The notes under the pieces: model-generated
What the model was told of the DNA's origin: nothing
Seen by the model: the letters and a program-made list of their open reading frames with translations, nothing else
The model's database searches: none
Shown here: positions 19,531 to 28,017 of the stretch, piece after piece
How the letters are laid out: the number at the start of each line of letters is the position of its first letter
Position numbering within the stretch: the first letter of the stretch is position 1
Program-made: the position numbers and the translations under genes
NCBI GenBank assembly: GCA_027451505.1
Contig: DAIDJD010000143.1
Span: forward strand, 1-53,374
Direction: 5' to 3'
DNA: 53,374 nucleotides
Source of the DNA: a candidate division FCPU426 bacterium
Lineage (GTDB): Bacteria; Oederibacteriota; JAJYGY01; DAIDJD01

Positions 19531-20190
19531 CTAGTATCCCACCGTGGCGGCTGCGTTGGTGACCGCGGCGGCGGCATGGGTGGTGGCCGAGACGGCCGCG
19601 GGCAGGGACTTCTTGATGGACTTCAGCTTGCCCTTGGCCAGGCGCTCGGCGGCGGCCTGCAGCGACTGCAGGTTCTGGTCCAGCCGGGAGTGGTCGGCAC
19701 CGTCCTTGGTGAGCTGGGCGACGCCCTTCTGGTACGTGGCGATGGCCGCGGCCCGGTCGCCGGAATTCACCTGGGCCGAAGCCAGGTCGTTCCAGGCGCC
19801 TTCCAGGTCCGGGTTGAGGGCCAGGGCGGCCTGGGCCGCCTTCTCGGCGTTCGCATAGTCGTTCTCGCCCAGGTACGCGGTGGCGAGGTCGAGCTGGCGG
19901 TACGGCTCACGCTTGGCCTTGCCGTGGTCGGCGACCTGCTCGCCGATGCCGGTGAAGTACGCCACCGCATCGGCGTACTTGCCCGCGTCCAGAAGGGCCT
20001 TGCCCTTCTTCAGCGAACCGGGCGCGTCGTTCTTGGCCACGCCGGAGGCATCCGGAGCGGCCGCGCCGGCGGCGGCGGTCGAACCGGTCGCGGCCGTGGA
20101 CGAGGTGGCCGCCGGGGCGTCGGCCCTCAAGGCGCCGGACAGTCCCAGGCACGCGCAGGCGGACAGGGTAAGCAACAAGGACTTGTTCAT
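19531..20190 (-). CDS. Secreted tetratricopeptide-repeat protein
   Basis: 219 residues. Signal peptide MNKSLLLTLSACACLGLSGALRA; the cysteines are not in a good lipobox, so it is likely periplasmic and soluble. An Ala/Thr-rich linker (25-50) precedes about three TPR-like units (residues 57-170), for example GKALLDAGKYADAVAYFTG, DLATAYLGENDYANAEKAAQ and GDRAAAIATYQKGVAQL. The C-terminus is Lys- then Ala-rich. ATG at 20190 has GGGAGG 7 bases upstream. It has its own promoter and terminator. Probably a scaffold; partner unknown. Confidence 0.82.
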   Translation of the reverse strand: MNKSLLLTLSACACLGLSGALRADAPAATSSTAATGSTAAAGAAAPDASGVAKNDAPGSLKKGKALLDAGKYADAVAYFTGIGEQVADHGKAKREPYRQLDLATAYLGENDYANAEKAAQAALALNPDLEGAWNDLASAQVNSGDRAAAIATYQKGVAQLTKDGADHSRLDQNLQSLQAAAERLAKGKLKSIKKSLPAAVSATTHAAAAVTNAAATVGY

Positions 20191-20233
20191 CAGGAACCTC
20201 CCAGGGCCGAAGTGAGTGGATGCGGCTGAAATG

Positions 20234-20262
20234 ATGATAGGTAGGGGGCGGCACAAAATCAA
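20234..20262 (-). promoter_or_regulatory. Promoter of the TPR gene
   Basis: Minus-strand TTGATT (20262-20257), 17-base spacer, TATCAT (20239-20234). About 40 bases upstream of the ATG. Confidence 0.7.
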
Positions 20263-20382
20263 GGAGCGCATGAAACGTCGTTCCAAAAAAGTTGCGCCCG
20301 TGATCCCGCAGGGGGAAGGGCCGGGGCCCCTCCCGGCTCAGCGGATTCCGGATGCCGATGACCCCGAACGCTGAAGCCTAAA

Positions 20383-20428
20383 AATGCAGAAAGCCCGAGT
20401 CTCGAGAGACAGGGGCTGCTGCTTTTTT
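20383..20428 (-). terminator. Terminator after tRNA-Glu, possibly bidirectional
   Basis: An interrupted hairpin: GCAG/CTGC, AGCCC/GGGCT and an inner GTCTC/GAGAC, followed on the minus strand by ATTTTT. The plus strand shows a T7 run on the other side, so it could act in both directions. Confidence 0.7.
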
Positions 20429-20502
20429 TAGCGCCTACGGGGCTCGAACCCGTGATCTCCGCCTTGAGAGGGCGGCGTCCTAACCAGCTAGACCAAGGCG
20501 CC
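20429..20502 (-). tRNA. tRNA-Glu (anticodon CTC)
   Basis: A 74-nt cloverleaf on the minus strand. Acceptor GGCGCCT pairs with AGGCGCT (first pair G-U), the D-arm contains AGCTGGTTAGGAC, the anticodon stem CCGCC/GGCGG closes loop CTCTCAA with CTC at positions 34-36, and the T-arm is ACGGG-TTCGAGC-CCCGT. Discriminator base A; CCA is not encoded and must be added by the CCA enzyme. It reads GAG codons, which should be common in this GC-rich genome. Confidence 0.96.
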
Positions 20503-21020
20503 TCAGTTTTCCTTTGTGTCGCAAGGCTTTTGGCCCGCGTGGGGAAGCCAAAATGCCCGTGTGCGCCAGGACGGATGGCGTGGGAACGCAAATCCTGCCG
20601 ACGCACAGCGCCCCGGTTCAGAACCCAAACCAGGGGCGGATACCATACGGGAAGGGGGTGTTGGGGTCAAGGGATTTTGGGGAGTGGCAGGAGACACGCG
20701 CCACCTTGCCGCCAGTCCCCGTAGGTGCCGACTTCTTTAAGATCCTGCTTTAAGGCCGTGGTGCTTCATCAAGAACGCCCACACCCAGCGTGGAACCGCC
20801 GCTGGAATAGGGCGATGCCCCTCTTCCCACGAAATCCAGAATCTATTGAGACGCTAACAAGGTGCTACCAAACCCGCATTCGATTTCCTCCCCGAGCCCT
20901 TAAAGCCTTCGATTAAAGGCTCAAATCAAGTTCTGGCCACACATTGCGGGGCTGGGTTGGGATCCTTGGAAGGGTTGGGAAAGAAGGCTGGGCTTATTCC
21001 CGAAGGTGCGGAGTTTTGAT
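20503..21020. other. Gene-poor interval between tRNA-Glu and the toxin-antitoxin pair
   Basis: About 520 bases with no convincing gene; short open frames lack ribosome binding sites and family motifs. It holds the tRNA promoter (20642-20670) and an imperfect inverted repeat, GAGCCCTTAA at 20894-20903 and TTAAAGGCTC at 20913-20922. GC content falls from about 20840 onward toward the toxin-antitoxin genes. I looked for a direct repeat of the tRNA 3' end (an att site) and did not see one. Confidence 0.6.
20642..20670 (-). promoter_or_regulatory. Candidate promoter for tRNA-Glu
   Basis: Minus-strand TTGACC (20670-20665), 17-base spacer, TATGGT (20647-20642). It would give a 5' leader of about 130 bases to be removed by RNase P. 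Confidence 0.55.
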
Positions 21021-21048
21021 TTTAAAGCTATATCATATATGATATAAT
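21021..21048 (+). promoter_or_regulatory. Promoter and palindromic operator of the toxin-antitoxin operon
   Basis: TATAAT at 21043-21048 with TTTAAA 16 bases upstream. A perfect 18-bp palindrome (21029-21046; half-site TATATCATA) fills the spacer and overlaps the -10, the expected place for autorepression by an antitoxin or antitoxin-toxin complex. Confidence 0.65.
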
Positions 21049-21064
21049 CATTCCGAGGAGACCC

Positions 21065-21406
21065 ATGGCAGGGTATCGGATCAAGGAATACCTACTCAAT
21101 GGCGAGAGCCCCTTCAGGCAATGGCTTGATGCGCTGGACAAGCCTGTTCGTATTCGGATCCAGGCCAGGATTCAACGATTCGAAGTGGGCAACCTGGGCA
21201 AAGGGCGACACTTTGCTTCTGGTCTCTGCGAAGCGATCCTGGATTTTGGACCTGGCTATCGGCTCTATTACGGTCTGCATGGGGACACTCTGGTTGTCCT
21301 CCTCTGCGGTGGTTCCAAGTCGGGACAACAGAGCGACATAGCCCGAGCAATGCAATACTGGGAAGACTACCTACAGGAGAAGGGCCATGCCCAAAAAGAG
21401 TGTTGA
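21065..21406 (+). CDS. RelE/HigB-like toxin of an addiction module
   Basis: 113 residues, matching the family of short 'addiction module killer proteins' related to RelE/HigB mRNA interferases. Diagnostic parts are FRQWLDALDKPVRIRIQARIQR, GNLGKGRHFASGLCEAILDFGPGYRLYYG and VVLLCGGSKSGQQSDIARA. Basic and aromatic residues in the central strands (R, K, Y) fit the ribosome-dependent RNase fold. ATG at 21065 follows GGAG at a good distance. Its end overlaps the antitoxin gene by 20 bases, and toxin-first order is as in higBA. Base composition is clearly less GC-rich than its surroundings, suggesting horizontal gain. Confidence 0.88.
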   Translation: MAGYRIKEYLLNGESPFRQWLDALDKPVRIRIQARIQRFEVGNLGKGRHFASGLCEAILDFGPGYRLYYGLHGDTLVVLLCGGSKSGQQSDIARAMQYWEDYLQEKGHAQKEC

Positions 21407-21722
21407 TTGGAATGAGGGGCTGCTGGAGGACCTCAAGGACCCTGAATTCGCCAAGGGTTTTGTCCACGCTTGCCTGGAGGAGGGAATCCCCCTGAAGGTA
21501 GCCGTGGGCAAAGTTGTGAAGGCGCAGGGTTATTCTGCTGTAGCTCGCAGAATCCACATGGCGGTTCCAAATGTCATAAGGGCGGCTCAACCCAAGTCCA
21601 ACCCCACCCTTGAGACATTTGAAAAATTGATGGCTGGGGTAGGCTTGAAATTTGCCGCAGACTCTATTGGCGTCACCGGAGTCAAACGCAACGGTTCCCG
21701 CAGGTTGGCGAAAGCAATTTAA
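21387..21722 (+). CDS. HigA/Xre-like antitoxin of the addiction module
   Basis: 111-residue partner of the upstream toxin, of the 'addiction module antidote' type. N-terminal DWNEGLLEDLKDPEFAKGFVHACLEEG is the usual toxin-binding segment; the C-terminal part (about 55-98) is a helix-turn-helix (YSAVARRIHMAVPNVIRAAQPKSNPTLETFEKLMAGVGLKF). It should neutralise the toxin and repress the shared promoter through the palindrome at 21029-21046. Start ATG at 21387 lies inside the toxin gene with AGGAGA just before it. Confidence 0.88.
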   Translation: MPKKSVDWNEGLLEDLKDPEFAKGFVHACLEEGIPLKVAVGKVVKAQGYSAVARRIHMAVPNVIRAAQPKSNPTLETFEKLMAGVGLKFAADSIGVTGVKRNGSRRLAKAI

Positions 21723-21871
21723 ACGGGAGCCCCCTGAGGCTTGAGAACCTCCTCCCGCAGGATGTGGTCACAAACTTCCTTGGGTGTGCTTCCCCTGGCG
21801 TAGAGTCGGCGTGGGGGCTGGGCCGCGACGTTGTGGGAGAAGCCGACATTACGGCCGGGGGAAATGGGCGC
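21719..21871 (-). pseudogene. Possible decayed gene fragment downstream of the cupin gene
   Basis: On the minus strand about 50 codons after the cupin stop stay open, in the same frame, and end at TAA 21721-21719, overlapping the antitoxin stop. The last part reads like real protein (RRLYARGSTPKEVCDH then ILREEVLKPQGAPV). There is no start codon with a ribosome binding site. It may be the C-terminal remnant of a gene disrupted next to the toxin-antitoxin pair, or chance. I do not recognise the family. Confidence 0.25.
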
Positions 21872-22306
21872 TCACCAAGGCAGGGGCCGGTCGCGGATCG
21901 GGGCAGCGTCTTTGGGGATGTCCTTGAGGCGGGCCCCTCCGGCGCGTATGCAGATCCATTTCAGGGGCACCGGGCTCGTGGGCGCGCAGCGCCAAGTGCG
22001 CAGCACACCCTGGCCCACCCGCACTGCGGTGCCGGCCTTGACCGGAACGACCCGGTCGTCCAGACCCATCTCGCCCTCGCCCTCCAGGAACAAATAGAGC
22101 TCCTCCAGGACGGAATGGGAGTGCCAATAGTCGACGCCCTCGCCCGGGACGCGCGAATTGAGCGAGACCCCGAAGTATCCCAGGTCCATCTCGCGGTCCA
22201 CGAATTTTCGGCCCGGAGCCAGCGTTTGGGGGGAGTACCCGCCGAAGAAGGCGCCCCAGGACTCCATAGGCCCGAATTCCACAACTTGGTAATCCGATTC
22301 CGCCAT
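21872..22306 (-). CDS. Cupin-domain protein
   Basis: 144 residues forming a single cupin barrel. The first motif reads YWHSHSVLEELYLFLEGEGE, with the metal-binding His/Glu pattern H-x-H-x(3-4)-E, and the second cupin motif is weaker (VRVGQGVLRTWRCAP). ATG at 22306 has an excellent AGGAGG 7 bases upstream. Such proteins are isomerases, dioxygenases or sensors; nothing specifies which. It is divergent from the OmdA-like gene. Confidence 0.8.
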   Translation of the reverse strand: MAESDYQVVEFGPMESWGAFFGGYSPQTLAPGRKFVDREMDLGYFGVSLNSRVPGEGVDYWHSHSVLEELYLFLEGEGEMGLDDRVVPVKAGTAVRVGQGVLRTWRCAPTSPVPLKWICIRAGGARLKDIPKDAAPIRDRPLPW

Positions 22307-22392
22307 CCTCGCCTCCTGGAAGGGTCTTGGGGCGGCGTCCCGCCTGCACGCCTAAGCTGGCCCGTCGGCCCGGCCCAGGCTATCATAGCCCC

Positions 22393-22680
22393 ATGCCCAC
22401 CCCCACGCGGAAGATCCCCGGCGGGACGGTCCATCCCCTGCCGCCGGACCTGCGCTCCATGCTCCGGGCCGACGCCGCGGCGCGCGCGGCCTGGGACGAC
22501 GTCACGCCCCTGGCCCGCAACGAGTGGATCTGCTGGATCACGTTCTTCAAGAAACCCGAGACCCGGGTGGAGCACCTACGCCGGGCCCGGGAACAGCTCA
22601 AGGCGGGAAAGCGCCGGCCCTGCTGCTGGCCGGGCTGTCCGCACCGGGAGCGCGGCTCCGGGAGCCGCGGGCGGCCCTGA
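22393..22680 (+). CDS. Small OmdA (YdeI/OmpD-associated) domain protein
   Basis: 95 residues containing only the OmdA domain: LRSMLRADAAARAAWDDVTPL, then ARNEWICWITFFKKPETRVEH and GKRRPCCWPGCPHR at the end. The domain occurs at the C-terminus of YdeI-type proteins, some linked with bacteriocin resistance, but biochemical function is unknown. A -10-like TATCAT at 22381-22386 sits only 6 bases before the ATG, which would give an almost leaderless mRNA. A full-length YdeI-like protein is encoded at 23980-24594. Confidence 0.78.
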   Translation: MPTPTRKIPGGTVHPLPPDLRSMLRADAAARAAWDDVTPLARNEWICWITFFKKPETRVEHLRRAREQLKAGKRRPCCWPGCPHRERGSGSRGRP

Positions 22681-22768
22681 CCCGCGCGGGCCTCCCGCAT
22701 CGTTCCAGGAATGACGATCCGTCCCCAACGGCGTCCCCCGCGCCGAAACCACCCCTCCGGGAAGCGCC

Positions 22769-23467
22769 ATGCTCACCCTCAGACCGGGCACCCAACGCGG
22801 CCGGGCCGATCACGGCTGGCTCCTGTCCCTGCACACCTTTTCCTTCGCGCAATACCACGACCCGGCGCACATGGGCTTCCGCTGCCTGCGCGTGATCAAC
22901 GAGGACCGGGTCCAGGGAGGCCACGGCTTCGACCTGCATCCCCACCAGGACGTGGAAGTCCTCACCTACGTGCTTGAGGGCGCCCTGGAGCACCAGGACA
23001 GCCTGGGGCGGCGCGCCACGATCCGCGCGGGGGAGGCTCAGCTCATCAGCGCCGGGACCGGGATCGCGCACAGCGAGGTCAACGCCTCACCGACGGAGGA
23101 GACCCACTTCCTGCAGATCTGGATCCTCCCCTCCCGGCGTGGGGGCGAACCCGCGTACCACCAAGCCACGCTGACGGAATCCGCCTTGCGCAACCGCCTG
23201 GCTCCGGTCGCCTCGGGCGACGGCCGGGAGGGCTCCCTACCTTTGCTCCAGGACGCCGTGGTGGAGGCCTGCCGCCTGGACGCGGGGGCCCGGGTGGGGC
23301 GCACCTTGCTGCCCGGGCGCCACGCTTGGGTGCAGGTGGCGCGGGGAAAGCTGGAACTCCAGGGCCAGCGGCTCGTCCAGGGGGATGGGGCCGCGCTCAG
23401 CGGGGAGCGCTCCCTGGATATTCGGGCGGCCGGCGCCTGCGAATTCCTCCTGTTCGACCTTCCCTGA
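22769..23467 (+). CDS. Pirin family protein
   Basis: Bicupin of 232 residues related to E. coli YhhW, a quercetin 2,3-dioxygenase in vitro. The metal site is in the N-terminal cupin: FDLHPHQDVEVLTYVLEGALEHQDSLG and GTGIAHSEVN, giving the His/His/His/Glu set of pirins. The C-terminal cupin carries HAWVQVARGKLELQGQRL. N-terminal GRADHGWLLSLHTFSFAQY is highly typical. GGGAAG lies before the ATG at 22769. In vivo substrate unknown. Confidence 0.92.
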   Translation: MLTLRPGTQRGRADHGWLLSLHTFSFAQYHDPAHMGFRCLRVINEDRVQGGHGFDLHPHQDVEVLTYVLEGALEHQDSLGRRATIRAGEAQLISAGTGIAHSEVNASPTEETHFLQIWILPSRRGGEPAYHQATLTESALRNRLAPVASGDGREGSLPLLQDAVVEACRLDAGARVGRTLLPGRHAWVQVARGKLELQGQRLVQGDGAALSGERSLDIRAAGACEFLLFDLP

Positions 23468-23479
23468 GGCCACCCCGGC

Positions 23480-23983
23480 CTAACGCCCCCCATCGCGCAG
23501 GGGCGCCGGCAATTGCTCCAGGGCCGCGGGGGTCCAGACGGCCCCGGCCGAGGCGGGCCTGAGGCGAGCCAGCAGACGCAAAGCCTCCCCCCGCTCCAAC
23601 TGCGCGGAGCAGTACGCGCGGCCCTCGAACTGCAGCTCGACCTCGTAGGTGCCGGCGGGGTTCTTGGGCGGGCGGCAGTCCACCCCCCGGATCCCGTCCC
23701 AGGCCACGAAGCGGTAGCGGAAGGCCCCCAAAGACAGGTACCGCAGCCCAGCCGGCTCCAGCCGGAACCTGGGCCTCGCGGTGGAGGCGGCCAAGGCCAA
23801 AAAAACCGCCGCCAGCCCCAGGCTGGCCACCAGGTCCATGCCGTAGTCCTGGGGGCCGGCCTTGGCCATGCGATGGACGTCCAGGCCGCACTCCACGATC
23901 TGGGTGAGCATGAGGAACCCCCAGACCCAAGGGGAACGCAGAATCCCGCGTTCGCGGAAGTCGTTGGGCGAGGCTTCCTTCAC
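23480..23983 (-). CDS. Two-helix membrane protein with PH-like C-terminus, unknown function
   Basis: 167 residues. Two hydrophobic segments (about 18-40, VWGFLMLTQIVECGLDV; about 50-68, VASLGLAAVFLALAAST) are followed by a soluble beta-rich region (RFRLEPAGLRYLSLGAFRY, FVAWDGIRGVDCRPPKN) that looks like the bacterial PH-domain found in many small membrane proteins. GTG at 23983 follows GGGGGA and overlaps the YdeI-like stop (GTGA), so it is coupled to that gene. No function can be proposed. Confidence 0.68.
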   Translation of the reverse strand: MKEASPNDFRERGILRSPWVWGFLMLTQIVECGLDVHRMAKAGPQDYGMDLVASLGLAAVFLALAASTARPRFRLEPAGLRYLSLGAFRYRFVAWDGIRGVDCRPPKNPAGTYEVELQFEGRAYCSAQLERGEALRLLARLRPASAGAVWTPAALEQLPAPLRDGGR

Positions 23984-24594
23984 GATTCCCCCTTGGTTCG
24001 GGCCGTCGGCCCGTGGAAGGCGCGGCGCTCCTGGAGCATGGCCAGAATGGCGGCCTGGCGCCGGGCCAGGGTTTCGGGTTTCTTGGCCGTGGCCAAGCGG
24101 TAGGCGATGGCGTAGCGGTTGGCCTTGTCCAGGCCCTCGAAAAAGGCTTGGGCGCCCTTGTGGCGGGCGAGGGCCTTGAGAAAGCCCTCGGGCAGCGCCG
24201 CGTCGGAGCGCGAGGGCGGGGCATAGGCCTGGGCCCAGCGCCCGTTGGCCTTGGCCTCGGCCACCCGCGCCAGGCCCGCGGGCCGCATGCGCCCTTCCCG
24301 GGCCAGCCGCTCCACGTGCCCGACATTGACTTGGGACCAGAGGCTGCCCGCGCGGCGGGGGGTGAAGCGCCTGAGCCAGGACCGGGCATCGCCCTTGCGC
24401 AGGGGGCCGTCGATCCACCCGTAGCACAGGGCGCCGTCCAAGGCCTGCGCGTAGCTCATGGAAGCCACGCCCGATGCCTTCTTGTACAGCCGCACCCATA
24501 GGCCCGGATGGGAGGCGTGGTGGGACTCCAGCCAGGCCTCCCAGTCCTTCGCCGAGGGGAAGGCGCGGATCTCGCCGGGGACCGGGGCCGTCAT
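23980..24594 (-). CDS. YdeI/OmdA family protein
   Basis: 204 residues of the YdeI family ('bacteriocin-protection, OmpD-associated'). N-terminal domain: FPSAKDWEAWLESHHASHPGL, VRLYKKASGVASMSYAQALD, LCYGWIDGPLRKGD and RRFTPRRAGSLWSQVNVGHV. The C-terminal OmdA part is here PEGFLKALARHKGAQAFFEGL with KANRYAIAYRLATAKKPETLA. ATG at 24594 overlaps the DUF1697 stop as ATGA; the PH-like gene overlaps its end. The molecular role of the family is not established. Confidence 0.87.
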   Translation of the reverse strand: MTAPVPGEIRAFPSAKDWEAWLESHHASHPGLWVRLYKKASGVASMSYAQALDGALCYGWIDGPLRKGDARSWLRRFTPRRAGSLWSQVNVGHVERLAREGRMRPAGLARVAEAKANGRWAQAYAPPSRSDAALPEGFLKALARHKGAQAFFEGLDKANRYAIAYRLATAKKPETLARRQAAILAMLQERRAFHGPTARTKGES

Positions 24595-25133
24595 TCCGCT
24601 CCCTGGAGCAGGGCCGCCAGGGCCTCGACCGTGCGCAGGTTGCGCAGCGTGCACACCGTCTTGAGCCGGGAGTCGAAGTAGGCGTTGGTGAGTTTGGTGC
24701 CGGCCACCCCGTGCGGCAGGAGCAGGTGCACTTCGCGTCCCAGCACCCGGACCTCCTCGCCCGGGGCGCGGGGCGCCTGCCGCACTGCCGCGTCCGCGGC
24801 GGCCTTGGCCGGCGCTTCCTTGAGGAAACCGATGTGGCGGTGGGCGGGATCGGCCCCCGGAAAGGGCCGGGCGGCCAGGGCCTCCCCCCATTCCCGCGCG
24901 GAACGCTGGACCACCGGCGCTTCGAACCCGAAGCGCCCGCGCAGGGCCGCTTCCAACCGCGCCGGCAGGTCCTTGGCCAGGGCGGCGGGGGCCTCGTAGA
25001 CGGCGTTGCCGCTTTGGATGTGGGTCACCACGCCGCCGCAGCCGAGCCCGGCCATGACCTCCTTCAGCTCGGCCATGGGCATCCGATGGGCGCCCCCGAC
25101 GTTGACGCCGCGCAGCAGGACCAGGAAACGCAT
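24591..25133 (-). CDS. DUF1697 family protein
   Basis: 180 residues. Signature: LVLLRGVNVGGAHRMPMAEL at the N-terminus, THIQSGNAVYEAP in the middle and TNAYFDSRLKTVCTLRNLRT at the C-terminus. The family is widespread and uncharacterised. ATG at 25133; the stop overlaps the YdeI-like start, forming a three-gene unit (DUF1697, YdeI-like, PH-like). DUF1697 and YdeI genes are often neighbours in bacteria. Confidence 0.88.
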   Translation of the reverse strand: MRFLVLLRGVNVGGAHRMPMAELKEVMAGLGCGGVVTHIQSGNAVYEAPAALAKDLPARLEAALRGRFGFEAPVVQRSAREWGEALAARPFPGADPAHRHIGFLKEAPAKAAADAAVRQAPRAPGEEVRVLGREVHLLLPHGVAGTKLTNAYFDSRLKTVCTLRNLRTVEALAALLQGAE

Positions 25134-25159
25134 GGGTCGCTCCGGCCGGGACGGGCCCC

Positions 25160-26691
<1,532 letters not shown>

Positions 26692-26792
26692 CCTAGGCCC
26701 GGGCGGGGCCCCCCAAAGGCGTCACAGTCCGGGCCCGCGGCGCGTATCGTAGGGAAGGGGCAGGCCGCCCCGCCGGGACACAAGGGGGAGCC

Positions 26793-27116
26793 ATGAAGGC
26801 GCTGGGACTGGTCGGGCTTTTGGTCGTGCTCGGGATCGCGGGATGGATCATGGTGGGGCAGGGAGGCCCTTCCGCCGCGTTGGGCGGCGGGGAGCTGGCC
26901 GAGGCCTCGCGGGCCCAGGCCATGGAACAGAGCGCCCGCAACGCCGTGGCGGAGGCGGACCTGGCGAATTTGAAAACGGCGGTGTCCGCGTTCCAAGCGG
27001 CCCAGGGGCGCCTGCCCGGGAGCCTCGACGAACTCAAGGACGGGGGCTACATCCAGTCCGTGCCCGCAGGGGTTCGCTACGACCCCGCCACCGGGGCCGT
27101 GACCGCGGTGCCTTGA
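26793..27116 (+). CDS. Small membrane-anchored pseudopilin-like protein
   Basis: 107 residues: an N-terminal hydrophobic helix (residues 2-22, LGLVGLLVVLGIAGWIMVG) and a soluble tail whose end (LKTAVSAFQAAQGRLPGSLDELKDGGYI followed by VPAGVRYDPATGAV) strongly resembles the C-terminal part of type II secretion/type IV pseudopilins. The classical prepilin cleavage site (G-F-T-L-x-E) is absent, so it may be a degenerate or non-assembling relative. GGGGGAG precedes the ATG. It is convergent with the PilZ genes. Confidence 0.7.
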   Translation: MKALGLVGLLVVLGIAGWIMVGQGGPSAALGGGELAEASRAQAMEQSARNAVAEADLANLKTAVSAFQAAQGRLPGSLDELKDGGYIQSVPAGVRYDPATGAVTAVP

Positions 27117-27121
27117 AGGCC

Positions 27122-27562
27122 TCAGCCCAGGAGGCCCAGGAGCCGGCGCAGGCCCTCCTGGGCCAGGGAGGCCATGCGCACGCCGGCCACGGGCTCGCCG
27201 GCGGATTCCCCGGTCCACACCACCTCGCCCAGCAGCTTCACCACCCGCCTATCCCCGGGAAGGTGCACGTCCAGGCACAGGCCCTTGCCCGTGGAGACCC
27301 CCTCCAGGCCTTGCACTTTCAGGCGCAGCCCCGAGGCCGAAACGTCGCGGCTCTCCAGGCGCGTGAGCCCGTGGCGCGGCCGGCTCAGGGAAAGGGCCTC
27401 GTCGTCGAGCTCGGCGAAACCCTGGCCCGCCATCAGCGCGTGGCGTTCCTCGGGGCGCACCAAACGCGCGTCCACGCGCAGGCGCGCCGCGGTGCGCGGG
27501 GTGATCCTTTTTTCGCCGGATTCGGGGACGGTGGGGCGCGGTTCGGGATGGTCCTGGGTCAC
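27122..27562 (-). CDS. PilZ-domain protein, second tandem copy
   Basis: 146 residues, paralogous to the adjacent upstream gene: both are 146 residues, share a region around AELDDEALSLSRPRHGLTRL / SELAYASLALSRPRQGMLPA, and end with Leu-rich tails. PilZ c-di-GMP motifs: RITPR as R-x3-R and DVSASG as D/N-x-S-x2-G. GTG at 27562 lies 14 bases after the first copy's stop with CGGAAG before it. It could bind c-di-GMP and regulate motility or envelope output. Target unknown. Confidence 0.75.
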   Translation of the reverse strand: MTQDHPEPRPTVPESGEKRITPRTAARLRVDARLVRPEERHALMAGQGFAELDDEALSLSRPRHGLTRLESRDVSASGLRLKVQGLEGVSTGKGLCLDVHLPGDRRVVKLLGEVVWTGESAGEPVAGVRMASLAQEGLRRLLGLLG

Positions 27563-27576
27563 GTAGCTTCCGGACC

Positions 27577-28017
27577 TCAGGCGGGGACGGCTTCGCGGTC
27601 CCGGGGCAGCAGGGCCAGATAGCTCTTGAGGCGTTTGAGTCCGTCCTCGTCCATGGCGGCGAAACGCAGTCCGCAGGAATGGGGCCGGGTCTCGTCGGCG
27701 GCGGGTTGGGACCACACCACCTCGGCCAGGGCCTTGAGCGCCACGCGTTCGTCCAAAAGATGCAGGTCCAGGGCCGCCACCTCCCCTTCCTTCATGGGCA
27801 GGGGTCCTTCCAGGCACAGGCCGCCGGGACTGAGATTCTTGATGCGTGCCGGCAGCATGCCTTGGCGGGGCCGGCTCAGGGCCAAGCTGGCGTAGGCCAG
27901 TTCGCTGTAGCCGTGGCCGTCGAGGATGTCCTTGATCTCGGCGGAGGAAAGGGGCTTGCAGTCCACCCGCATGCGTACCGGAATGCGGTTGGAACTTCTC
28001 TGCTCCGTGAACACCAT
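27577..28017 (-). CDS. PilZ-domain protein, first tandem copy
   Basis: 146 residues. PilZ motifs: RSSNR near residues 7-11 (R-x3-R) and NLSPGG (N-x-S-x2-G) near residue 63, followed by LCLEGPL and a C-terminal segment HSCGLRFAAMDEDGLKRLKSYL. It has an insertion between the two motifs (residues 20-55, EIKDILDGHGYSELAYASL), also present in the tandem copy, so the pair defines a PilZ subtype with an insert. Starts at ATG 28017 after an AT-rich control region. Confidence 0.78.
   Translation of the reverse strand: MVFTEQRSSNRIPVRMRVDCKPLSSAEIKDILDGHGYSELAYASLALSRPRQGMLPARIKNLSPGGLCLEGPLPMKEGEVAALDLHLLDERVALKALAEVVWSQPAADETRPHSCGLRFAAMDEDGLKRLKSYLALLPRDREAVPA

Noticed and set aside
20725-20916. 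63-codon plus-strand open frame before the toxin-antitoxin pair
   Set aside because: No ribosome binding site, no recognisable motif and amino-acid make-up unlike a folded protein.
20429-21064. An att site or integrated element at tRNA-Glu
   Set aside because: No direct repeat of the tRNA 3' end and no integrase were seen nearby; only the adjacent low-GC toxin-antitoxin pair hints at transfer.
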